Virus record (IMG/VR): IMGVR_UViG_3300034073_002726 | Coordinates: 1 to 58,460 of that record | Length of the DNA: 58,460 bases | Strand: one strand, 5' to 3' | Source: a virus | Notes under the pieces: generated by a model | Database searches by the model: none | The model's input: only the letters and a program-made list of their open reading frames with translations | Told to the model about the DNA's origin: nothing | Program-made: the position numbers and the translations under genes | Shown: one piece after another, positions 17,071 to 25,764 of the stretch | Layout: each line of letters starts with the position of its first letter | Numbering within the stretch: position 1 is the first letter of the stretch

Positions 17071-18938
17071 TATCGTTTTCTCACAAATGCGATGAGCGTT
17101 GTCTCGACGCGGGGCTCGCCGCCTGGGAAATACAAAGAACAGGACAACGTGTTTGCGCCTGGGGACAACGTTACGCGCGACGACCTACTTAAGGATGGGA
17201 TAGGGAAGTTTGAGTACCCATCATTACTAGACGGGGTGACAATAGAAAACAACGACCATGGCACCCCCCCAGTAATTTCATATCTTGGCTCATCGCTGCC
17301 TGTGGCCCAATAAGTAGCCGACTGGAGCCCCTGCCACGAAGCCAGCAACTGTGCTTCCCATACCTCTCCTTCTGGCACATTCACAACAATTGTCGCAGAC
17401 CTGTTGCCCGTGTCTGTGAACATGGTGCTGACCGCGTTGCCTGCGATGTTGACGGTGCTCACCGCGTTGATGGCGTCCGCAGTCAGGGTTCCTGAAAAAG
17501 AACCGCTCGCCGCCTGCAGCGACCCTTTGAACGTGCCAGTGGCCGCCGACAACTCGCCTTTGAATGTGCCAGTGGCCGCCGACAACTCGCCTTTGAATGT
17601 GCCAGTGGCCGCAGCCAGCGCCCCGGAAAACGTGGCGTCCCCCTGGATGTTGAGCTTGGTTCCGCTCCAGGTGAGGGCCGACCCCAGCGAAAACCGCCCA
17701 TCGTTGCCAAGGTAGAACCCAGGCCCCACACCATAGGGCGCCGTTCTCAGGCCGTCCTGGTCGATCGCAATGCCAGAAATCGCCCCGTAGTTGGCAAACA
17801 CGCCGCCGCGCACAACCACCTCACGGAAGTCTGCCAGGCCATCGCCTGTGATGCGCCACCCTTTGGTGTTGGTGGGGTTGTAGGTTGAACTCTGGATGTA
17901 CTGCCCGACAGCGATGGACCCGGCCTTGATCTTGTCTGCCGACAAATCCTTGATCTTCGCGTCGTCGATGGCCGCATTGGCGATCTTGGCATTGGTGATC
18001 GTGCCGTTTTTGATAAAGCCGTCTTCGATGTACACACCGGCAGGCACCTCCACGCCGTTGATCGTCGTTGGCGTTGTCTGCACAATGAACGGCCGGGTGG
18101 AGCTAATCGCACCATCGGTAGATGGCGCCCCCACATAGAACCTGTTGGCCAGCACCCCGAAGTCGATGCTGGGCCCGCGCTCTGCGCTGTTCGTGCCCAT
18201 AAGGCCATATCCGCCGATCAGCTTTTTGCCATCGGCCGCCACCTGCACGCGCATACCGTACTGCGTGGCCAGGTACTTCACCCCCGCCATCGAGTCGTCG
18301 ATGACTTGCGACAGCTCGGTGTTCAGCTCCGAGCCAGTGATTTGCCCATTGAGCGCATCCAGCAGCCGCTGCACATCTTCGCCCGTGCGCACCTGCAGGC
18401 CATTGATGCCGCCTGCAGGTGTGACCGACTCCACGCCGTCGCGCGTGCGCCAGGTGATCCACATGTGCCAAATCGTGGCCGGGTCAGTGGGGTATCCGTA
18501 AACCTCCCCGATGAAGTCCGCAATTCTCGTCGCCTGGGCAAAGGTTGGCAGCGGGTCGCCACTGTTGCGCTTGGCGCCATAAACAATGGTTCGGTCATGG
18601 CCACGCCCCTGAGTGTAGGTCGGGGCATCGTGCGTAATGAACACATTGGTAATCCCGGCGTCCAGCGCGAACCCCGTGGGCGTTGGCGGCGGCGTCAGAT
18701 CCTCCGTCTGGTCTTCTGTGGGGATGTTTGGATACACGCGCCCCGGCCGAATGGTCGTGTTGGGCCCACGACCTCCACCATACTCAAGCAGCCCAATATC
18801 CGTCAGGTCGCGCAGAGTCAACCCTTTGTCCAATGGGTCGCCGCGCAGGCCCATGTAAACCTGCAGCGTTTCCCGAATGCGTGCCTCAAAGTTGGGCGAG
18901 CCAGGGGCTGGGATGTCTAGGCGCTTGTCTTCACTCAT
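17070..18938 (-). CDS. Tail fibre / tail tip protein with DUF1983-like region
   Basis: I place the start at ATG 18938 (MSEDKRLDIPAPG), which overlaps the upstream stop as ATGA; an upstream in-frame ATG at 19022 lies inside the preceding gene. The product is about 622 residues. The middle contains VKYLATQYGMRVQVAADGKK and KIANAAIDDAKIKDLSADKI, the signature of the C-terminal region of J-like host-specificity proteins and fibres. It is followed by repeated AATGTFKGELS units and a beta-rich tip. Role: host recognition at the tail tip, by family and by the chaperone gene downstream. Confidence 0.85.
   Translation of the reverse strand: MSEDKRLDIPAPGSPNFEARIRETLQVYMGLRGDPLDKGLTLRDLTDIGLLEYGGGRGPNTTIRPGRVYPNIPTEDQTEDLTPPPTPTGFALDAGITNVFITHDAPTYTQGRGHDRTIVYGAKRNSGDPLPTFAQATRIADFIGEVYGYPTDPATIWHMWITWRTRDGVESVTPAGGINGLQVRTGEDVQRLLDALNGQITGSELNTELSQVIDDSMAGVKYLATQYGMRVQVAADGKKLIGGYGLMGTNSAERGPSIDFGVLANRFYVGAPSTDGAISSTRPFIVQTTPTTINGVEVPAGVYIEDGFIKNGTITNAKIANAAIDDAKIKDLSADKIKAGSIAVGQYIQSSTYNPTNTKGWRITGDGLADFREVVVRGGVFANYGAISGIAIDQDGLRTAPYGVGPGFYLGNDGRFSLGSALTWSGTKLNIQGDATFSGALAAATGTFKGELSAATGTFKGELSAATGTFKGSLQAASGSFSGTLTADAINAVSTVNIAGNAVSTMFTDTGNRSATIVVNVPEGEVWEAQLLASWQGLQSATYWATGSDEPRYEITGGVPWSLFSIVTPSSNDGYSNFPIPSLSRSSRVTLSPGANTLSCSLYFPGGEPRVETTLIAFVRKR
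17524..17616 (-). repeat. 33-bp tandem repeat in the fibre gene
   Basis: Two full 33-bp units (17524-17556, 17557-17589) and a third partial unit are almost identical at the DNA level and encode AATGTFKGELS repeats in the fibre shaft. The near-identity of synonymous positions suggests recent slippage-type duplication. Confidence 0.9.
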
Positions 18939-21637
18939 ACCGCAGCAAGCTCCTGAATACTGGTGGCCAGAATGACTGCCTGAATGGCGGCTGCGCCAGT
19001 GCACTGCACTTCGATGGCCCAATCCATGGCCCGGAACCCCGCGGGCAGACGCAGCGGCTCACGGCTGTGCACCTCTGCAGAAAACCGCTGCACCCCATCG
19101 GCTAGGATGGTCAGCCGCACCGGGTAAGCGCTGGCCACCACCTCTGCGCAGGAGAACGTGGTCGGCTGTGGCTGCCTAAAGGTCTTTGACCGGAACGTCG
19201 CAGACATGAAACCCTCGGCCGCGTCCCACTTCAGAATTCGCGTCCCGCGCAGCACATACAGTTGATCCTGTGAGCTATCAAAGTGCGCAGCGTCAAACCC
19301 CTCACTCAGGAAGAAAATGCCAGCGCCACCGGCCGGGTCCACCATGAACCCTTTGCGCGGGGCCCCTGCTGCTGGCTCATAGCTGCCAAAGTACAGGCCT
19401 TCGTACATTTGCCCAATGATGGTTTCAGGGCGCAGCTTGAGCCAGTCCTCACGCAGCAGCGCGCTGGCCGTCAACACCCGTGCACCGCCTGCGCCGTACC
19501 AGCACAGCCCATCGTTCGATGCCCAGGCCACGCCAGCGCCCATGCTCACCACCGAGCGCGGCGCAATGCAACCCTGCGGGATGTCCAGGGGCGCCTGGTC
19601 CAGCGAGTCCGGGGAAGAACCAGACACCAGGATAGGCTTGCCAGTGGTCAGCACCAGCAGGTTCTGCCCAAACACCCCCAACCCCACCGCGCGGCCGTCA
19701 GGTGGCACTGCGTCGTACTCAATCGGCCAGGCGTAGGGCACATAAGCCTCACAGAATCGCACCGCCCCATTGGTGATGCCTGCCAGCATGCCGTTCCACA
19801 TCGGCGTGAGGGTGTGCAGGTTTTGCTCGGTAAAACTCACAGCACCGCCGCGAGGCACACCTGGCGCAGGTAGCCAATTCTTGGTGGTCAGCACTTCGCC
19901 AATCTTCTGGCCCGTGTCCTTCACCGTGGAAACCGACGCAGCCGCCTCCAGCAGAAAGAAGAAATCTGCGCTTCCGGTTGTGCCAGCCTGGGTGCGGTAC
20001 ACGCGCACGCGATTGATGTTGTAGCCACCGCCAGGTGGTGACGCCAGGTTGGACAGAATCGCCGTTTCGTCAATGGTGCGCTCCACCGCGGCACTCACTG
20101 GGCTCGGCGCACTCTCCCAGCCCCAGTCATTCACATAGGTGTAAACGTAGAAGTAGTCAGCCACCTTGCGCTTTTTGGGGCCGATGACCGTGGCAGCTGC
20201 CGCCTCGCCCCACACCTTGGTGGCCGCAGGCGTGATCTTCTTGATCGTGATGCTCGCGCCAGAGCCAATGGCCTCGATGCGAAGCTGGGTAGATCCGCCT
20301 GCAGATTCCTCTGTGGCGACGATTTTTGACACCGCAGACAGCGCCTGCTTGAGTGAGGCAGGCGTCACCGCTGGAGGGTAGGTGTTCGCCCCCGCCGTCA
20401 GGGTGATAGCGACTGGTGCCGCCTGGCCGATCTGCACCTGCCACTTGTCACCACCCTTGGCATTGGCGGCCAGCCAGGCCTGCGTGATGACCAGCGCGGC
20501 AGTCGCCCCCGATGATCGTTGAATCTCCACCGTCGCCGCGGTAGAAGTGGCCCCAACATTGATGCGCACACCACCAGGCTGGCCCTCGTAGTTCCCGCTG
20601 GAGGCTTCGCTGTAGTCAGCAACTCCACCAGGGACGTAATCTTGCGCTGTGGCCTGCACGCCGCCAGCCGTCAGCGCGGCCACTACACTGGAGCGGCTTT
20701 TGCCTCCAATAGTCACGCCAAAGCGGAAGTCCCCAGAAACCGTGCAGGTCAGCGTGTCTCCGGCCGCCAGGGTTTCCAGCATGGCGTCGGTGATGACGAC
20801 ATTGAACCCCGCGCTGGTGGTGGCCGTGGCTCTCAGCAGAGTGGCTGTCGGCCCAATGTTCCCCACCGATGAAAACAGCTGCGTCAGCGTGGCAGCAGCA
20901 GCATCGTAGTTTTGCGTGGTGCCAGTCAGGCGCTCCAGCGTGAAAGCCTTGCCCACCTCTGTGCCCGTCACCTTGACGCCCAGTGGCGCATCCTCGTCTT
21001 TTTCATCAGCGACAACGGCCTTGATGCCCTGCAGCCCGGTCAGCACCACCGCCAGCTCAGCGGCAGAAACCTTGCTCGTCTCCGTGCCGGGCAGCGTGAA
21101 TGTCTGGGCGTCGCGCCCCGCCACAGAAAGGCGGTACTCGCTGCCACCAGTCAGGGCGGCCACCTGCTTGGCGGAAATCAGCAGCCGGTACTTCCCCTCG
21201 TCTGGGTCTGGTGCCGCCAAAACCACGTTGGCGAACAGCGCTGTGGCTGGTGCAGGCAGCCCGAGCGGGCGGCTCACTGTGGGGTTGGTTGTGGGCTGGT
21301 TGCTGCTCAGCGCCAAATTGCTTGTCACCTTCGGCGCTCCGTCACCAGTGTAGGCGGTGCGCTCTGTGGTGTCCTCCGCATCAAACCCCAGGGCTGTGTG
21401 CACCACATTTGGCCAGGCAAGCCAGTACAGCGTGTCACTTGCGACGCCCCGTCCCATGCGGTAGATGGTCTTCGTGCCGCCAGGCGCAGTAAACACCTGG
21501 GCAGGCTCGCGCCACGGGCGCAAGTCACCACGTCCTGGCTTCTGGTTCAGCGATACCGCGCCCTGCCCGTCTGGAATCAGCTTGGGCTCTGCCGCGCGGT
21601 TCTCACCCAAAAAGCTGGAAATGGCGATGACTGTCAT
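18935..21637 (-). CDS. Large tail structural protein (900 aa)
   Basis: ATG 21637 is preceded by AGAGGAG at good spacing. The 900-residue product is beta-rich with many Thr/Ala/Val/Gly residues. The C-terminal 350 residues contain short repeated modules (VWASNDGLCWYG-like, LYVLRGTRILKWDAAEGF) that read like beta-propeller blades, as in tail nozzle or tubular proteins of podoviruses. No enzymatic motif. It ends by ATGA overlap with the fibre gene, so it is probably a tail hub or nozzle on which the fibre sits. That role is inference from order and composition. Confidence 0.7.
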   Translation of the reverse strand: MTVIAISSFLGENRAAEPKLIPDGQGAVSLNQKPGRGDLRPWREPAQVFTAPGGTKTIYRMGRGVASDTLYWLAWPNVVHTALGFDAEDTTERTAYTGDGAPKVTSNLALSSNQPTTNPTVSRPLGLPAPATALFANVVLAAPDPDEGKYRLLISAKQVAALTGGSEYRLSVAGRDAQTFTLPGTETSKVSAAELAVVLTGLQGIKAVVADEKDEDAPLGVKVTGTEVGKAFTLERLTGTTQNYDAAAATLTQLFSSVGNIGPTATLLRATATTSAGFNVVITDAMLETLAAGDTLTCTVSGDFRFGVTIGGKSRSSVVAALTAGGVQATAQDYVPGGVADYSEASSGNYEGQPGGVRINVGATSTAATVEIQRSSGATAALVITQAWLAANAKGGDKWQVQIGQAAPVAITLTAGANTYPPAVTPASLKQALSAVSKIVATEESAGGSTQLRIEAIGSGASITIKKITPAATKVWGEAAAATVIGPKKRKVADYFYVYTYVNDWGWESAPSPVSAAVERTIDETAILSNLASPPGGGYNINRVRVYRTQAGTTGSADFFFLLEAAASVSTVKDTGQKIGEVLTTKNWLPAPGVPRGGAVSFTEQNLHTLTPMWNGMLAGITNGAVRFCEAYVPYAWPIEYDAVPPDGRAVGLGVFGQNLLVLTTGKPILVSGSSPDSLDQAPLDIPQGCIAPRSVVSMGAGVAWASNDGLCWYGAGGARVLTASALLREDWLKLRPETIIGQMYEGLYFGSYEPAAGAPRKGFMVDPAGGAGIFFLSEGFDAAHFDSSQDQLYVLRGTRILKWDAAEGFMSATFRSKTFRQPQPTTFSCAEVVASAYPVRLTILADGVQRFSAEVHSREPLRLPAGFRAMDWAIEVQCTGAAAIQAVILATSIQELAAV

Positions 21638-21714
21638 GTCACTCCTCTGAGTTCAACGCACGCTCTGTATCAACCTGCTTTCGCAACAGGACTACTTAGG
21701 CCACGCCTCGCGCG

Positions 21715-22137
21715 TCACTTGCTGACGCCCTTCACCTTCTCAAACGTCCGCGCCCCGGCAATGCCCAGCATGCCTGTCAGGATGACCCACAAAGCATCCG
21801 TGTCCAGCATGGGAGGGTGCGCCAGCGTTCCGGGAATCCATCCCTTAGCCTGCATGAGTGCCCACGCCCACACCATGAACGGGTAAAGCAGGAACTGGTA
21901 AGCCATCGCAGCCGCGCCCACCCACCCGCAAGCTGGCCGCCACCCGGCCACCCATATGGAGGTGTGCCCAGCTTCGGCCTTGTTCACCTCCATCTGTGCC
22001 GTGAGCAAGCTGGCGTCAATCTTGGCAAGCTCGATCTGGGCGTCCATGCGCTCTTTGTCGGTGGTGACCAAGTCGTCGATCACATTGCCGATGGTGCCGA
22101 TGATTCCGCCCACGGCGGAGACTGCCAGAGGGTTCAT
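21715..22137 (-). CDS. Holin (three-segment membrane type)
   Basis: The 140-residue product has a glycine-rich hydrophobic N-terminus (AVSAVGGIIGTIGNVIDDLV), a charged helix, then hydrophobic segments WVGAAAMAYQFLLYPFMVWAWAL and ALWVILTGMLGIAGA, ending in a basic tail. This matches three-span phage holins. Its start overlaps the endolysin stop (ATGA), the usual endolysin-holin pairing. It would form the inner-membrane hole that releases the endolysin. It is the last gene of the lysis block; an 80-base gap follows. Confidence 0.8.
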   Translation of the reverse strand: MNPLAVSAVGGIIGTIGNVIDDLVTTDKERMDAQIELAKIDASLLTAQMEVNKAEAGHTSIWVAGWRPACGWVGAAAMAYQFLLYPFMVWAWALMQAKGWIPGTLAHPPMLDTDALWVILTGMLGIAGARTFEKVKGVSK

Positions 22138-22640
22138 GCTGCTTCCTTCAAAACACGCCTAACCCAGCCCAGTAAGAAGCCGCGCTGCGAGCTGTCGCGT
22201 GTGATGATCTGTTCGTACCGGGCCAACTTCGCCAGGGCGTAGCGGGCCAGAAACAGATCGGGGTCGTAGTTGTTCAGGGCCGTAAGGGTCTTAGGCCCCA
22301 TCTTCCCGTCAGGGGTGGTGCCCACCACGATCTGCGCCAGCTTGGCAGCCGTACCGGTGCCAGCGTTCACGGCGAAGTCGAACAGCGTGCGGGCCACGTC
22401 CTGGCTCTGCACCTCTTCCAGTCGTAGCGGCGTCCAGAAGTTGGATCGGTAGAAGCCGCGCACCATTTCAGCCGGTGGAGTGTCTCCAACATCGATGGAG
22501 GCCCACCCTGCCCACTTGGGCCAAGCGTTGCGCGCAATGCCTGCGTATGTCTGCCCGCCGCGGTCGTTCTGGACGGTGTGCAGAACGTACCCACCCTCGT
22601 TGACGATCATGCGTTCGTAGGCTTGAAGAAAGTCGCTCAT
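22134..22640 (-). CDS. Endolysin, GH108-type muramidase
   Basis: I start at ATG 22640 (MSDFLQAYERMIVNEGGYV) because it overlaps the upstream stop as ATGA; the longer frame lies inside the previous gene. The 168-residue product has the N-terminal E-GGY motif (catalytic Glu at residue 15), then GGQTYAGIAR and FDFAVNAGTGTAAKLAQ, then a DGKMGPKTL peptidoglycan-binding-like C-terminus. This is the architecture of glycoside hydrolase 108 (ZliS-type) lysozymes. No signal peptide is visible, so it should depend on the holin for export. Confidence 0.9.
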   Translation of the reverse strand: MSDFLQAYERMIVNEGGYVLHTVQNDRGGQTYAGIARNAWPKWAGWASIDVGDTPPAEMVRGFYRSNFWTPLRLEEVQSQDVARTLFDFAVNAGTGTAAKLAQIVVGTTPDGKMGPKTLTALNNYDPDLFLARYALAKLARYEQIITRDSSQRGFLLGWVRRVLKEAA

Positions 22641-22966
22641 TTCGGTGTCACTCCGCTTTTCACAGAAGTCCAGAAGGCATACATCGAGGCGCAAAAGCCC
22701 GCGATGTAGCCTATTGGCTTTGCGGCCTTGCCGATCCACTCCAGCACTTTCATGGCCCCCTTGAAGCTGCGGAAGGCTTCCAGCAGCTCGGCGGTGTCGG
22801 CCTTGATCGAGTTGGTGGCGTCGGTGTTTTCTTTGAGCAAGCGCCGGGACTCGGCTTGCTCCAGCTTCACGGCGGTGATTTCGTCGGCGAGGGAGTTCAT
22901 GCGTTTGTCTCCCGTTCTCAGCTCTTTGGCGACGTAATCGTTAAATTCTTCGGGTGTGCGTGGCAT
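22637..22966 (-). CDS. Lysis-region protein with coiled coil and C-terminal membrane segment (XhlA/holin-like)
   Basis: ATG 22966 has GAGGA five bases upstream. The 109-residue product starts with a helical, charged coiled-coil-like segment (MNSLADEITAVKLEQAESRRLL) and ends in one hydrophobic segment (AAKPIGYIAGFCASMYAFWT) with a short tail. This resembles XhlA-type proteins that assist holins. It sits between a two-span membrane protein and the endolysin and overlaps the latter by four bases. It could also be a pinholin or antiholin. Confidence 0.65.
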   Translation of the reverse strand: MPRTPEEFNDYVAKELRTGDKRMNSLADEITAVKLEQAESRRLLKENTDATNSIKADTAELLEAFRSFKGAMKVLEWIGKAAKPIGYIAGFCASMYAFWTSVKSGVTPK

Positions 22967-22973
22967 GACTTCC

Positions 22974-23306
22974 TCAACCACGGTGCACCCCGTTCGGGTC
23001 GATGTTGTCTAGTAGCGCAGTGCGAATTGCGATTGCAACCCGTTGACGCCAGCCATCACCTTCACTGTGCCGCGTGAGGCGGGCAGAGACTGTGAACTCT
23101 TTTGGAAGCTCAAGAAAGAGCGCCGTTGCAACAACGGTATTGACGATCAAGTCCAGCAGCAATCCGACAACGAGCGCCGGGTAGCCGATTGCCTTCATTG
23201 CAGTGGTCAGTTGCCCAGCATCGCGCACTTGCATCAAGCGCATGACAGCGACGTAGTGCACCCAGAGCAGGTACACGCACAGCAGAGTAATTAGGGCATA
23301 GGTCAT
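22974..23306 (-). CDS. Small phage membrane protein in the lysis block
   Basis: The 110-residue product has two hydrophobic stretches (ALITLLCVYLLWVHYVAVM and AIGYPALVVGLLLDLIVNTV) and a charged C-terminus rich in arginine. Similar small proteins occur next to lysis or tail genes of many proteobacterial phages with no known function. Its start overlaps the TGA of a 16-codon mini-ORF (ATGA). Possible role in lysis control by position only. Confidence 0.6.
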   Translation of the reverse strand: MTYALITLLCVYLLWVHYVAVMRLMQVRDAGQLTTAMKAIGYPALVVGLLLDLIVNTVVATALFLELPKEFTVSARLTRHSEGDGWRQRVAIAIRTALLDNIDPNGVHRG

Positions 23307-23353
23307 TGCAGTACCTCCACGAAGGACAACGAACCCGAGGATTTGATTGCCAT
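23303..23353 (-). CDS. 16-codon mini-ORF coupled between fibre and membrane-protein genes
   Basis: ATG at 23353 overlaps the fibre stop (TAATG), has GGAAAG just upstream, and its own TGA overlaps the next start (ATGA). It encodes MAIKSSGSLSFVEVLQ. MAIKSSGSLS is, from memory, a common N-terminus of longer phage tail proteins, so this may be the remnant of a shortened gene. It may also act as a coupling leader that brings ribosomes to the next gene. Confidence 0.45.
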   Translation of the reverse strand: MAIKSSGSLSFVEVLQ

Positions 23354-24864
23354 TACTTTCCTTTCAATTGATCCACCTCGGACTTGAGTTCCTTGATGGC
23401 TTCAATCAGGAGGCCCACGAGGTTCCCGTAGGCCACCGCGAGGGTTTCCCCGTTGTCCATGACAGCCTCAGGCAGCACCTTTTGCACCTCTTGGGCTACA
23501 ACGCCGGTTTGGCGTGCACCTGTGTCCTTGCGGGTGTAGGTGTAGCCGTTGATGGCGCACACCTTTCCCAAGGCGCCCTCGATCTTGGTCAAATCGGTCT
23601 TGAGGCGAATATCGGATGCCGCAACGACATTTCCGATAGCGGTGAAGTTGCCAGACCCGTCCCATGTAAAGTTATTGAGGTTGCCTACGGACATTGTGAC
23701 GACCATGCTCCCCTCGTAAACATGCATCGCCGCAACGTGTCGCGCTCCCCAGCGTGTCGCTCTCCAGACCATGTAAGCCGCATTTGAGTTTGGGGTATCT
23801 AGCTGCATTGCCGGAACAGTAGTATCAGCGGTCCAGTTCACAAAGGCCGCGCCAATGTCTCCACTCTGCCGCACGGCGCTTGTGCCTGCTGTTTGCTGGA
23901 AGGTCTGGGCAGCACGACCGCTGATGCTGATGGGCCACGAAGTGCCGAAGTTGGTGGCATCTACTTGGCACAGCAAACCACTACCGTCAGTAGCCCAACC
24001 TATAAAAACCTTGTTCGTCCCCTGCCCGGTGGCCCCACCTTGTTGGACGGGTGTGAAGCCGAGAGATGCTTGTTTGCCATCCAGCGCAGCCTGCAAACCC
24101 GAGGTGTCGGCAATGGTATGGCCGTGATAAGTAGCCGCCTTGCCGTTCAGGGCTGTTTGGGTGGCTGTTGAGATGGGCTTGTTGGCATCGCTTGTGTTGT
24201 CAACGTTACCTAGCCCCACCTGCACCTTAGTGACACCATGAGGGTTGCTGGTGTTGCCGGTGTGACTAGTCAGCGTAGCGAGGTTGTCGGATACCTGTTT
24301 TTGCAACTTCCCGAGCGCAGACAAAACCGTGTCCGTAGCGGTGATGACTGCGTTTGTCGCAGTGCTCAGTCCGGCAAGCGTCGCTGCACGAACATCGGTG
24401 AAGAAGTCGCGCCAGGTCTTGTCACCTCGCCAATATTTCTCTGTAGGTGCGGATACAGGTGCTGCGATTACTGACTCTTTTGTAGCCAGGTCTGCTGGCT
24501 GCGAAAAGTTTTCAGCCGTGCCTTTGGTAATGCGCAGCGATAGGTAATCTCCTGCGACAAATGCTTTTGCAGAAGTCCCTTCCTGGGCGCGCTGCACGGT
24601 AATGCGGCACTCTCCTGGAATAGCGTTATTCACGCCAGTCACGCGCATTACTTCGATGTTGGATTCGACGCTGCCCAAGCGCTTAAAAGCCGTCAGCAGG
24701 TAGTAATCACCATCAGTTGGGTTGATAAGCGAACCCGCAGCGCCGTCAGAAATGCGCAGCACCCCATAATCCAGCTCAGTTTCAGGCGTGCCGCTAGATG
24801 GCGCATCCTTTACCGCCGCAATAAAGGTGGATGTGAAATTATTAAGAAACCGCTGCTTTGCCAT
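23353..24864 (-). CDS. Tail fibre with S74-type C-terminal chaperone
   Basis: The 503-residue product begins MAKQRFLNNFTSTFIAAVKD, usual for short tail-fibre N-termini. The shaft contains SNPHGVTKVQVGLGNVDNTS, a well-known fibre repeat. The C-terminus has SDIRLKTDLTKI and TGVVAQEVQKVLPEAV, the S74 autoproteolytic chaperone, then a coiled-coil end (EAIKELKSEVDQLKGK). It should trimerise and cleave at the Ser of SDIRLK. This is the second S74 protein of the window; the other is at 15071-16171. Confidence 0.9.
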   Translation of the reverse strand: MAKQRFLNNFTSTFIAAVKDAPSSGTPETELDYGVLRISDGAAGSLINPTDGDYYLLTAFKRLGSVESNIEVMRVTGVNNAIPGECRITVQRAQEGTSAKAFVAGDYLSLRITKGTAENFSQPADLATKESVIAAPVSAPTEKYWRGDKTWRDFFTDVRAATLAGLSTATNAVITATDTVLSALGKLQKQVSDNLATLTSHTGNTSNPHGVTKVQVGLGNVDNTSDANKPISTATQTALNGKAATYHGHTIADTSGLQAALDGKQASLGFTPVQQGGATGQGTNKVFIGWATDGSGLLCQVDATNFGTSWPISISGRAAQTFQQTAGTSAVRQSGDIGAAFVNWTADTTVPAMQLDTPNSNAAYMVWRATRWGARHVAAMHVYEGSMVVTMSVGNLNNFTWDGSGNFTAIGNVVAASDIRLKTDLTKIEGALGKVCAINGYTYTRKDTGARQTGVVAQEVQKVLPEAVMDNGETLAVAYGNLVGLLIEAIKELKSEVDQLKGK

Positions 24865-24865
24865 A

Positions 24866-25141
24866 TCAGAAATCCTTGATCCGAACTTTCAGCTCCACCT
24901 CTTTGGCTCGGCCGTCATTGGTGTAGGCCACCACCGTTACCTTGTAGGTCGCGCCAATCACGCCGTCCTGAATCCACACCTTCACGCGAGGGTGCTGAAT
25001 GGCGTAGGTCACGGTCAGGCCTGCGGGCGCCACGGTCACGGCGGCAGTCAACACCCTGTCACCCACGGGAAACCACTCACCAAAATCAATGTCGTAGTCC
25101 CGCACATCGCGGGGTTGTTGGGTCACGGTCCCGAGGAGCAC
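24866..25141 (-). CDS. Small structural protein, beta-sandwich-like (91 aa)
   Basis: GTG 25141 is preceded by GAGG six bases upstream and follows the previous stop closely. The 91-residue product is beta-rich (VLTAAVTVAPAGLTVTYAI, VIGATYKVTVVAYTNDGRA), resembling a small Ig-like or FnIII-like domain. Position directly before the fibre gene suggests a tail component. I do not recognise a named family. Confidence 0.6.
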   Translation of the reverse strand: MLLGTVTQQPRDVRDYDIDFGEWFPVGDRVLTAAVTVAPAGLTVTYAIQHPRVKVWIQDGVIGATYKVTVVAYTNDGRAKEVELKVRIKDF

Positions 25142-25144
25142 GGC

Positions 25145-25762
25145 TTACCTCACATAGAAAACGTTGTCGGAGAAGCGCACCACAAAGGTCTGCGCATCCA
25201 CGGCGTACTCATCGAACTGCACACGCTTGACGGTGCCTGGTGATGCGTAGATTTCGGCCAGTGCCGCAACATCCACCACAGAGCTGACTTTTGCTGTCAG
25301 CAGAGCCTGGATCTGCGCAGTAGCCAGGGTAGGCGCGGACTCACCAGTGCGGCGCACGGCGTTCACGCCAGCCTGCGCCAGCCCTGCGGCCTCCAAAGGC
25401 GTGCGCTGCACACGTCGAGCAACTACCAGGATCTGGGCAGCGGCCGCAGCGGCGATGGCAATTTGCACCGCTGGCCGCAAAACAGTCGCCACTGCGCTGG
25501 CCAAGGCTGGCACTACAGCGCTGTGGATGGTCTTGGGCACAGCTGCAACCAAAGCAGCAGCCGATGCACCTACCGCGGCTGCCAGCTTGGCGCGGGCAGT
25601 GACGGTAGGCTGTGCCTTTGCAGTGGATTCCAGCGCAGCGCGCCGCAGGGCTCGCGGCGTCACGGTGGTCAACGCATCGGCAAGCACATTCACCGCCACC
25701 CGGACCGTAACGTCCAGGCGCGTTTCATTGATTGCTGCCTCGTTGATGCCGTGGGTGTTCAT
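25145..25762 (-). CDS. Alanine-rich phage structural protein (205 aa, unknown)
   Basis: The product is dominated by Ala, Val and Thr over residues 30-130, probably helical, with a more ordinary beta-rich C-terminus (VKRVQFDEYAVDAQTFVVRF). The C-terminal end looks like a short tail-related module. It starts just after the previous gene stops, within a tightly packed tail block. No motif identifies a function. Confidence 0.6.
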   Translation of the reverse strand: MNTHGINEAAINETRLDVTVRVAVNVLADALTTVTPRALRRAALESTAKAQPTVTARAKLAAAVGASAAALVAAVPKTIHSAVVPALASAVATVLRPAVQIAIAAAAAAQILVVARRVQRTPLEAAGLAQAGVNAVRRTGESAPTLATAQIQALLTAKVSSVVDVAALAEIYASPGTVKRVQFDEYAVDAQTFVVRFSDNVFYVR

Positions 25763-25764
25763 GC

